Shown here: one piece after another, positions 44,035-51,216 of the stretch | Layout of the letters: each line of letters begins with the position of its first letter | Numbering within the stretch: the stretch's first letter is position 1 | Assembly (NCBI RefSeq): GCF_000301055.1 | Contig: NZ_JH932301.1 | Span: forward strand, 538,637 to 598,723 | DNA from: Falseniella ignava CCUG 37419 | GTDB lineage: Bacteria; Bacillota; Bacilli; Lactobacillales; Aerococcaceae | Reading direction: 5' to 3' | DNA length: 60,087 bases | Made by a program: the position numbers and the translations under genes | Notes under the pieces: model-generated | The model's database searches: none | Told to the model about the DNA's origin: nothing | The model's input: the letters and a program-made list of their open reading frames with translations, nothing else

Positions 44035-44499
44035 TTGACGAACTCGACGAATATTAATAAAGGAAGTGCATCAGGGATGGCATTTGATTATAAAGATCAT
44101 GGTAAAGAGCCTTATATCGTCAATATCGAAGATTATTCCATCGAGAATGAGAACTATCGGACGACGATTTGGACAGGTGATAAGTTACAAGTAACGGTAA
44201 TGTCAATTGCGACAGGTGATGATATTGGTCTTGAGATCCATCATGGCATCGATCAATTTCTACGCATTGAATCAGGTAAAGGACTTTGCCAAATGGGCGA
44301 TGCTGAAGATAATTTGACCTTTGAACAAGAAGTATCAGATGATGATGCAATCTTTGTTCCGGCGGATACTTGGCATAATGTCACCAACATTGGGGACCAA
44401 CCATTGAAGTTATACACGGTCTATGCAGGTCCTGACCATGTGGCAGGCACTGTTCACCCGACGCACGAAGACGCTAAGAACGATCCTAACGAACATTAA
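44035..44499 (+). CDS. Cupin-domain protein
   Basis: 154 residues. Cupin motif 1 region GDDIGLEIHHGIDQFLRIES (about 61-80, metal-binding His-His-Glu type) and motif 2 VPADTWHNVTNIG near 121. A single small beta-barrel. Such proteins include sugar isomerases, oxygenases and stress proteins; no specific reaction can be named. Start TTG 44035 with AAGGAG 6 bp upstream. Confidence 0.83.
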   Translation: MTNSTNINKGSASGMAFDYKDHGKEPYIVNIEDYSIENENYRTTIWTGDKLQVTVMSIATGDDIGLEIHHGIDQFLRIESGKGLCQMGDAEDNLTFEQEVSDDDAIFVPADTWHNVTNIGDQPLKLYTVYAGPDHVAGTVHPTHEDAKNDPNEH

Positions 44500-44516
44500 G
44501 ATTTTGAGAGTCTCAA

Positions 44517-44548
44517 GAGTAGCTAGCTGCTCTGGGGCTTTTTTTTGA
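44517..44548 (+). terminator. Terminator of the cupin gene
   Basis: AGAGTAGC-TA-GCTGCTCT, then GGGGCTTTTTTTT. Confidence 0.7.
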
Positions 44549-44684
44549 GTTTCTTAGGCAGGGCGTGGTCTCGTCGAATAGCGTTAACAATTTACATCCA
44601 TCTTGTTTTTTTGATAAAATAAAGAGGAAGAAAAAGCTCTTGGAGATGGGTCAATGATAGGCTATGAATAAAGGAGGAATTACG

Positions 44685-45053
44685 ATGAAGTATTTGATGC
44701 AGGCATTTATTCGTGGGATTGGGCCATTGATTGTAATGACCGCAATTTCGCTCCTAATGAAAAATCAAGGCAAAGCGCCCCAAGAAGTGAAGGGTGTCTT
44801 CGTTGCAGGCTTGATTATGACAGTAGTTGCAGCAGCGTCTGTCCTCTATGAAATCGAAGGGTGGTCCTTCACTAAGCAACTGATTGTCCATCATCTTGCC
44901 ATGTTGGTCACGGTCTATCCACTCCTCCTTGTATCCGGCTGGTTTAGAGTGAAGACCTGGTTAGACGCTCTCATTGTCCTAGGAATTTTTTATCTGGTGG
45001 GGCTTGCTATTATCGCAGGTTTTTACCTCTATAATACTTTTATTAAGCACTAA
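44685..45053 (+). CDS. DUF3021-like four-helix membrane protein
   Basis: 122 residues from ATG 44685 (AAGGAGG 8 bp upstream). Four membrane helices with TM-loop pattern and a SFTKQLIVHHLAMLVTVYPL segment typical of DUF3021 proteins, which usually sit beside LytTR regulators. No such partner is present here. Function unknown. Confidence 0.65.
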   Translation: MKYLMQAFIRGIGPLIVMTAISLLMKNQGKAPQEVKGVFVAGLIMTVVAAASVLYEIEGWSFTKQLIVHHLAMLVTVYPLLLVSGWFRVKTWLDALIVLGIFYLVGLAIIAGFYLYNTFIKH

Positions 45054-45174
45054 GATTCGAATATAAAGGAAGAAGACGCGATATATAGGCGAAACTATCG
45101 ACATAGACAAGGCTGAGTGAGAACTTGGCCTTTTTGTAGGTTTGCATGAATAGATTGAATAAGGAGGTCTCATT

Positions 45175-46065
45175 ATGCGACAGGTGTGGATTGATACGGA
45201 TCCTGGACTGGATGATGCGGTGGCGATTGCCCTAGTAGCAGCCTCTTCCTCGTGGGAAATTGTGGCTCTATCAGCAGTCGGGGGAAATACATGCTTGCCG
45301 ATTGTCAGTCAAAATTTGGTCAACATTGCCCACCGCTTGGATCTTAAGGCGCCAATCTTCAAGGGATTAGACCGGGAGAGCCGCTACATGATTTCAAGCC
45401 ATTCTGGCTTGAAAAGCCAAGGCCAGTTGGGCACTAGTTCAGTAACTGATCGAAGTCGACCTGGCTTCTTCGACCAGGAAGAGTCACCGGTTGAAACGGG
45501 GTCACTTAATCAACTCATTCATCTTCTGAGAACGAGCCAAGGTCCAATAACCTTACTGACCTTGGGTCCTTTGACGAATGTGCAGTACATGATGGATCAG
45601 GCCCCCGACTTAATCGATAAGCTTGATCAAATCATAATGATGGGTGGCTGTCTGGGACCAGGTAATTACGGTGACCGGGTGGAATTTAATTTTGGTTTTG
45701 ATCCTCAAGCAACCCGCAAAGTGATGTCACTCGAATGTGCCAAAACGATTATTCCTTTAGAGGTCGGTAAGCAAGTGTCCTTTGAGATGGATACGGTCAG
45801 GGAATGGCCAGTCTGGCAAGCAATTGGTCCCCTCGTCCAACCTTTCTTGCTTGACCTACATGGGGGACAACTGCCGCAAGTTATTAAGCTCTTTGACCTC
45901 ATGGCAGCTGCTTATTTGATTCACCCTTCAGCTTTTGAACAAGTGGTGCTTAACTTGACAGTTGATGAACAAGCTGCGATTCTACAAGATAAGCAAGTAG
46001 GGTCCTCAGTTCACTGGACCCGAACAGTTAATGCTAAAGCTATTTTAGACTTGATGAGAAAGTGA
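45175..46065 (+). CDS. Nucleoside hydrolase (IunH family)
   Basis: 296 residues. N-terminal DTDPGLDDAVAI near 7-18 is the calcium-binding Asp cluster of inosine/uridine-preferring nucleoside hydrolases; TLGPLTNV near 123 and MMGG near 153 are also conserved. It cleaves ribonucleosides to base and ribose. The C-terminal catalytic His/Asp region is less typical, so substrate is open. AAGGAGG precedes ATG. Coupled to a HAD phosphatase gene. Confidence 0.85.
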   Translation: MRQVWIDTDPGLDDAVAIALVAASSSWEIVALSAVGGNTCLPIVSQNLVNIAHRLDLKAPIFKGLDRESRYMISSHSGLKSQGQLGTSSVTDRSRPGFFDQEESPVETGSLNQLIHLLRTSQGPITLLTLGPLTNVQYMMDQAPDLIDKLDQIIMMGGCLGPGNYGDRVEFNFGFDPQATRKVMSLECAKTIIPLEVGKQVSFEMDTVREWPVWQAIGPLVQPFLLDLHGGQLPQVIKLFDLMAAAYLIHPSAFEQVVLNLTVDEQAAILQDKQVGSSVHWTRTVNAKAILDLMRK

Positions 46066-46073
46066 GAGATTTT

Positions 46074-46718
46074 ATGCAGTATTATTTATTTGATTTGGAC
46101 GGCACCCTTGTGGATCCGGGAGTCGGTATTACTAGTGGTGTTCAATATGCCTTGAAGCACTTTGGTATCGAAGTGGAAGACCGTCGTCAGCTCTATCCCT
46201 TTATTGGGCCACCTTTACTGGACTCTTTTATGGATTTTTTCAATTTGAATGAGACGCAAGCCCACGAGGCGGTTGACTATTACCGTGAGTATTATGGGGT
46301 CACTGGTCTATTCGAAAATACGGTCTATCCAGGAATCAAGACGGTCTTAGACCAATTGAAGAGCCAGGGGAAGATGATCGCTTTAGCGACTTCTAAACCA
46401 GAAGTCTTCGCTGAACGGATTCTAGCACATTACCAATTAACCGATTACTTTGATTATATAGGGGGTGCGACCTTTGACGGGGTCCGCTCACACAAGCTGG
46501 ATGTGATCCGTTATGTCTTGCAAGCATTGGGGAATCCAGCTTCGGACCAGGTCGTGATGGTGGGGGACCGTAAGTTTGACGTCTTATCTGGCAATCAGCT
46601 GAGTCTGACAACGGTTGGGGTTCTGTATGGCTATGGCAGTCAAGCAGAACTTCAAGCTGTGAAGGCTGATTATATAATTAAGCAACCTACCGAACTCTTG
46701 CAGATCTTCGATCAATAG
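46074..46718 (+). CDS. HAD-superfamily phosphatase (Gph/PpaX-like)
   Basis: 214 residues from ATG 46074, 8 bp after the hydrolase stop (an overlapping GTG at 46062 is possible). HAD motif I FDLDGTLVDP with both Asp, motif II LATSKPE near 107, Lys in SHKLDVI near 145 and motif IV VGDRKFDV near 167. The helical cap between motifs I and II (about 15-80) fits phosphoglycolate phosphatase or 5'-nucleotidase relatives. It may act on nucleotides or ribose phosphate from the neighbouring pathway. Confidence 0.85.
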   Translation: MQYYLFDLDGTLVDPGVGITSGVQYALKHFGIEVEDRRQLYPFIGPPLLDSFMDFFNLNETQAHEAVDYYREYYGVTGLFENTVYPGIKTVLDQLKSQGKMIALATSKPEVFAERILAHYQLTDYFDYIGGATFDGVRSHKLDVIRYVLQALGNPASDQVVMVGDRKFDVLSGNQLSLTTVGVLYGYGSQAELQAVKADYIIKQPTELLQIFDQ

Positions 46719-46811
46719 GGAAAATAAATAGGAAATTCATAACAAACAAGTTTCTTGAAAAGCAGCGGCTGGGGATTGTGTGGCAGTAATTTGAAAGGGT
46801 GAAAGGTACAA

Positions 46812-47720
46812 ATGTGGCAAGTATTTACTTGGGGGATAGTGGGAATTCTTATCTTAGCGGTGATCATTTATTTAGGTTTTTCCTATTATTTTGCGCGGAT
46901 GCTCGCTTTTCCTAAGACGGTCACTTTAGACCAAGAACGCCAATATGAAGAAGACAAGCAGATGTGGCTTGACTTTGACCAATTACCACGTGAAAGCTAC
47001 CAGGTCAAAGGATGGAAAGGGTATCCCTTGAAGGTCGAACGGATTCTAGCAGATCAACCTTCTAGGCGCTATGTGATTATTTCCCACGGATATACTTCTA
47101 ACCGTCTAGGCGCAGCCAAATATGTCCCAGTCTATCGTGCGCTGGGCTATCATTGTATCATCTATGATGCTCGGGGACATGGAGAGAATCCTGTTACCGC
47201 CGTCTCTCTCGGTTACTTAGAGGGGAAGGACTTACTCGCCATTATTGAGGATTGTTATAAGCGTTATGGAGCTTCCATTGAACTCGGCTTACATGGGGAG
47301 TCGATGGGGTCAGCGACTTCCTTATCCGTTCTAGCCTACCAACCGAAGTTGGACTTTGTGGTAGCGGATTGTGGTTTTGCGGACTTACGCCAATTGATCT
47401 TGGAAGCGTATGGACGTTACTATTCGAAAATCATCCTACCAGGTATTAGCCTAGTAACCTGGATCTTGTATGGCTTTCGCTTAGGTGATACGCGACCCAT
47501 CAAGGCGATGGCAGACAACCAGTGTCCAATTCTCTTCATTCATGGCAGTCGCGACACCTTGATCTTACCCCACCACAGTATCGCCATGGCAGATAGGACG
47601 CCAGCCTATACCCGTTATCAAGAAGTTCCAAATGCTGTTCATGCTGGTAGCCGTTTGATTTTGGGGCTCCCTGCTTATCAAGCTATCATCGCAGACTTCC
47701 TCCAGTCCATTGGGAAGTGA
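46812..47720 (+). CDS. Membrane-anchored alpha/beta hydrolase
   Basis: 302 residues. One N-terminal membrane helix (TWGIVGILILAVIIYLGFSY), then an alpha/beta hydrolase: oxyanion loop SHGYTSNR near 92, nucleophile motif HGESMGSA near 160, Asp in HGSRDTLI near 242 and His in PNAVHAGSR near 274. Similar to YqkD/BEM46-type esterases of Gram-positive bacteria. The catalytic domain probably faces outward; substrate unknown. RBS AAAGGTG. Confidence 0.85.
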   Translation: MWQVFTWGIVGILILAVIIYLGFSYYFARMLAFPKTVTLDQERQYEEDKQMWLDFDQLPRESYQVKGWKGYPLKVERILADQPSRRYVIISHGYTSNRLGAAKYVPVYRALGYHCIIYDARGHGENPVTAVSLGYLEGKDLLAIIEDCYKRYGASIELGLHGESMGSATSLSVLAYQPKLDFVVADCGFADLRQLILEAYGRYYSKIILPGISLVTWILYGFRLGDTRPIKAMADNQCPILFIHGSRDTLILPHHSIAMADRTPAYTRYQEVPNAVHAGSRLILGLPAYQAIIADFLQSIGK

Positions 47721-47782
47721 TTGGCAGGGGGTTGGGTCGGTATAGGAAGGCTGCTTGAATCAAGTCGCTTCAAGGTAGTTCG

Positions 47783-48010
47783 GAGTAACTTTGTTCTGAG
47801 AATACGAGAATCGAGTGTCGGTTGTCGTAACTTTCGTCTGAGAATACGAGAATGGCGTGTTGGTTCTCGCAACTTTCGCTTGAGATTAGTAGAACGGCGT
47901 CCTGGTTCTCCTAACTTTCGCCCGAGATTAGTAGAACGGCGTTGCGGTTCTACTATTTTTCGTCCAAGATTAGTAGAACAAACTGTTCATTCTCATAAAG
48001 TTAGTTCCGT
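47783..48010. repeat. 42-bp-period hairpin repeat array, copy 3
   Basis: Five units of exactly 42 bp with consensus CTGAGAATACGAGAATGGCG then TGTTGGTTCTCGCAACTTTC. Early units pair CGAGAA/TTCTCG. Later units have AGTAGAAC/GTTCTACT, both arms changed together. Lies between convergent genes. The 111-codon frame on top (47721-48056) is an artefact of the period. Confidence 0.88.
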
Positions 48011-48133
48011 AACAGGAGAACTGCCTACAAAATCATCATTTTTGACAATATTCTGACCGTACAGTAAATCATTAAACTTTTCAAAATCCAGATTATCGTT
48101 CCATCAAAAAACACTCTCGGATTGAGAGTGTCG

Positions 48134-48448
48134 CTAGATTAGATATTCCCATTGTCTTGATGAGTTTAGAATCCGATGGATATACACAAAATGGTGATTG
48201 TCATCAACTGTATAGAAGATAAGATAACTTTTATAACGCGTATAGCGATACTCCTTGCTAGCTAAGTAGTCATCTCTAACGTATTGGAATTTTTGAGGCA
48301 TAAATGCTAATTGCTCGAGCATTTTTTCAATACCATCAAGAAAATGCTCAGCTGTTCCCGGAGAAGTCAAATCCGTTTGAATATAGCGAACAATCTCTCT
48401 TAAATCATTTTGCGCTGATTCGGAAACTTCAATGCGATACTCATTCAT
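48134..48448 (-). CDS. ParE/RelE-type toxin
   Basis: 104 residues: VSESAQNDLREIVRYIQTDL helix, FQYVRDDYLASKEYRYTRYK basic stretch, then YLIFYTVDDNHHFVYIHRIL, the classic ParE-fold core with RILNSSRQWE end. Starts inside the antitoxin end (8-bp overlap). Full length although its antitoxin is shortened. Confidence 0.88.
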   Translation of the reverse strand: MNEYRIEVSESAQNDLREIVRYIQTDLTSPGTAEHFLDGIEKMLEQLAFMPQKFQYVRDDYLASKEYRYTRYKSYLIFYTVDDNHHFVYIHRILNSSRQWEYLI

Positions 48449-48680
48449 TTGTCAACTCTTCTCTTAAATCGTTCATGACGTCTTTGAGTGGCTTGGTTCG
48501 ACTGGTACTAACATCCTGCTCACTGGCTTTTAATAAAGAATAAAGTTCATGTTTTCCGATTAACCGTTCATAGGCTTGGATACTCATTACCGCCAAATCT
48601 CCACGACCATTTTTGGTAATAAACACGGGCGAATTGGTTTTATTACAAAAATTGGAAATACCATTATTTCTTTAGATATA
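48441..48680 (-). pseudogene. Phd/YefM-type antitoxin, 5' end lost
   Basis: In-frame coding reads back through NGISNFCNKTNSPVFITKNG, the usual Phd core, but meets a stop near 48678 where the first 10-12 residues and start codon should be. A repeat unit begins just beyond. The only start left is GTG 48626 (61 residues) without a ribosome site. The toxin-binding C-terminal part is intact. Confidence 0.6.
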
Positions 48681-48692
48681 CAATGCAGACGA

Positions 48693-48765
48693 TGTGAAAA
48701 ACTACGAGAATGTGTGCTCCGTTCTCATAACCTCGGCATGAGATTAGTAAAACGGAGAAAGATTT
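48693..48765. repeat. 42-bp-period hairpin repeat, copy 4 (short)
   Basis: One full unit with ACGAGAAT...TTCTCATAA arms and a partial second (GAGATTAGTAAAACGGAG). Adjacent to the truncated antitoxin. 48766-48990 holds a TATACT -10 (48875-48880) for the next gene and nothing else. Confidence 0.7.
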
Positions 48766-48990
48766 TAAATATAAGAGTTAAGCTGAATCTATAGCTATGG
48801 AACATATTTCCACAACTCTAGAGAAATCGGACTATGTTTAACAGTATGCCATAGTTCTGCATCTCTTAATTTGGTATACTTTAGCCAGTTGGATAATAAA
48901 TGAAAATATAAGAATTAAGTGCGCTAATAAGTAATATCGGTTTAAAAGTAGAAACTTATTAGTATTTAAGACTGAGAAAGGAAAGATTTT

Positions 48991-50124
48991 ATGTCACGCG
49001 AAACAGAAGCTTTTTTTAGACAGTTACAAGTTTTTCTAGACCAACATGAGGATGAATTTGAGAACGTTGATGAGGCAATTAATTATTATGTGACTCAATT
49101 TAATGCTGGTTTGATTGATGAACCTGATGATGACGCGAGTAGAGCTTTGGATTTGTTAGAAATGGCATTAGATTATGAAGATGCTGACGAGCGCTTAGCA
49201 TTATTAGAAGAGGCAAATCAGTTGGACCCTCACAACTTGGATATCTATTGTGCTTTATGCCTTGAGCGCTACGGTGAGATGGAAGCCATTCCGTACATCG
49301 AAGAAAAGACGGCTGAATACTTTAAAACCCATCGTCAATCAATTAAAGATTCTTCTTATGCGGGAATTGAGAATCGGCCTTATTTTCGTGCCCGTAAATT
49401 TTTGTTAGACTTCTATAAGCAAGAATATCTTTTAGGAAAGGCTGAGAATACAGCAAAAGAATTGTTACGTAATAATCCTAATGATAATTTGGGAGCCCGT
49501 TATAGTTTGATGGGGACTTATGTACTATCCTTCCAGCATAAAAAAGCTCGGAGTTTTTTCAAAAAAGAGCCCATGCATCAAGAAGACGATCAAATGTTGT
49601 TCTACATGGCAGTCAGTTTGATTCTCGATGAAGATATTCAATATGCTGAACGGATTATTAAGAAGTTATTAAAGATTAATCCGACAATCACTCGATTTTT
49701 CATCGAACAAGAATTTGACAGTTTTCTTGTCTATTCTTTTTTACCAGATGAATATTATCAACCCAATTCAGAAAGGTCACTTGCGATTGCTTTTGCTGAG
49801 GTGTTGAGTTTGTTTCAGCATTCCGAATATTTGTATTGGACTTTCCAAAAAATACTAAAGCAAACCAATCCGGAATATTTTGATCAATATTATGCGCAGC
49901 AAGTAAATTGGCTTAATTCCTACGCAGAAGCGTATGAATTGGCTGGAACTGGAATCTTTACTAATATTTCTAGCCAATATGTTCGTCCACTATTATTAGA
50001 AGGGCTGCGGACTTTAGAGGACTTCCAAGCTAAAGGTGAGCGCGAAGTCCTAGCGATTGATGGCATTGGAAAAGGTACAGTGAAGAAATTAAGAGAAAAT
50101 GGTGTTACTTTTAAAGGGGAATAA
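48991..50124 (+). CDS. TPR-like protein with C-terminal helix-hairpin-helix
   Basis: 377 residues, almost entirely helical, with TPR-like pairs (about 45-110, 135-235; for example ERLALLEEANQLDPHNLDIY). An acidic N-terminus. The last 40 residues contain VLAIDGIGKGTVKKLRENGV, a helix-hairpin-helix of the kind that binds DNA backbone. No enzymatic motif. RBS GAAAGG. An extended -10 lies about 110 bp upstream. The combination suggests a scaffold acting at nucleic acid; the family is known to me only as hypothetical TPR proteins. Confidence 0.7.
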   Translation: MSRETEAFFRQLQVFLDQHEDEFENVDEAINYYVTQFNAGLIDEPDDDASRALDLLEMALDYEDADERLALLEEANQLDPHNLDIYCALCLERYGEMEAIPYIEEKTAEYFKTHRQSIKDSSYAGIENRPYFRARKFLLDFYKQEYLLGKAENTAKELLRNNPNDNLGARYSLMGTYVLSFQHKKARSFFKKEPMHQEDDQMLFYMAVSLILDEDIQYAERIIKKLLKINPTITRFFIEQEFDSFLVYSFLPDEYYQPNSERSLAIAFAEVLSLFQHSEYLYWTFQKILKQTNPEYFDQYYAQQVNWLNSYAEAYELAGTGIFTNISSQYVRPLLLEGLRTLEDFQAKGEREVLAIDGIGKGTVKKLRENGVTFKGE

Positions 50125-50574
50125 AAGATTGCAGTGAGCTTGTTGATTGGTAGGTTAACGAGCTCTGTTATTTGATAGAAGAAAAACTATTACTTGTCTC
50201 GTATAGCTTTTCGTGATTCAAGAAGTATGTTTACGATACAGTCTGTTCTTTTAACAAAGCCAGGTCCATAGTTTTTTGCAAATTGTCAAAGCGTTTGGAT
50301 TATCAGGAAAATGACGACTGGTTTATTTGGTGGTAGTTCGGACAAAATTTCATTGTAACTTAATAATATTTTTAAAGAAGAATTAGAGATGGAGCAACTA
50401 CTGAGGAATTCTCGATAGTTCGAAAAGAAGGAATAATTACTGAGGAATTATCAGAAAAACTGCTTGATCTGTAGAAATTTTGGCGGAACTATCACAATAA
50501 GTTTCTAATGTAAAGAAAATCGGGGAAAATCATCAGAATAGAAACTGTTTGTGTAGAAACCTGAAAAGAGAAAT
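50125..50574. other. Gene-less stretch with degenerate repeats
   Basis: No supported gene. At 50390-50460 two worn units (ACTGAGGAATT recurring 39 bp apart, with GAATAATT/AATTATC arms) look like a decayed version of the hairpin arrays. Confidence 0.45.
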
Positions 50575-50735
50575 GAGAACCTATGTCGGGTTCTCGTTTT
50601 TTGTCTGAGAATACGAGAATGGGCTGTCGGTTCTCGCAACTTCTGTCTGAGAATACGAGAATGGCGTGTTGGTTCTCGCAACTTCCGTCTGAGAATACGA
50701 GAATCGGGTGCTCGTTCTCGTAATCTCCGTGTACA
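50575..50735. repeat. 42-bp-period hairpin repeat array, copy 5
   Basis: About four units nearly identical to copy 3 (GAGAATACGAGAATGGC... TTCTCGCAACTTC). Lies upstream of the PTS leader. Confidence 0.87.
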
Positions 50736-50865
50736 ACATCTATGAAGATGCCTCCCAACTGCTCCACGACCCGTGTTTCACCAAACTATTTCAGAAGATA
50801 CACTTATTTGATAAAAAATTAACAAATAGTTGCAGAGAAAAGTTCTGCTTTGCCTTTGAATTTGG

Positions 50866-51090
50866 TATAATCGGAGTAGGTAGTGATGAATCGAGCAATA
50901 GAGCGAGCTGAACATCAACTAACACAAAAAAGTGCGATGCTTGCTGATTACTGTGGCTTGAATCCCTGTATAGGCGCAGCCCCTGCCTATAGGGACGGGA
51001 CTTATTATTAAATTTTTGCAGCTACAGGTCACAGTTTACTTGAATCATCGCTACGACTACGAATGAGTATGGCTCCCACTTGGGAGCCAT
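50866..51090 (+). promoter_or_regulatory. Promoter and structured leader of the glucose PTS gene
   Basis: Extended -10 TGGTATAAT (50866-50871), then nested complementary segments: GCGATG (50934-50939) with CATCGC (51046-51051), ACTGTG (50950-50955) with CACAGT (51030-51035), TCCCTGTATAGGC (50963-50975) with GCCTATAGGGA (50985-50995). A separate perfect 10-bp hairpin ATGGCTCCCA/TGGGAGCCAT follows (51069-51090). No T-run, T-box or known riboswitch core is seen. The remaining 126 bp to the gene are unpaired by eye. Confidence 0.55.
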
Positions 51091-51216
51091 GCTGATTATT
51101 AAAGGAGAGTGGGCAAGCAACCAAATTTACACTGCTAACGCTGGACGAGCTATCCTCGCACAGCGCATCTAATATACGTATTTCAATAAAACTCATTAAG
51201 AGAAGGGAGAATATTA

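Noticed and set aside
50866-51216. T-box or known riboswitch before ptsG
   Set aside because: No T-box sequence, specifier loop or terminator/antiterminator pair, and no known riboswitch core that I recognise.
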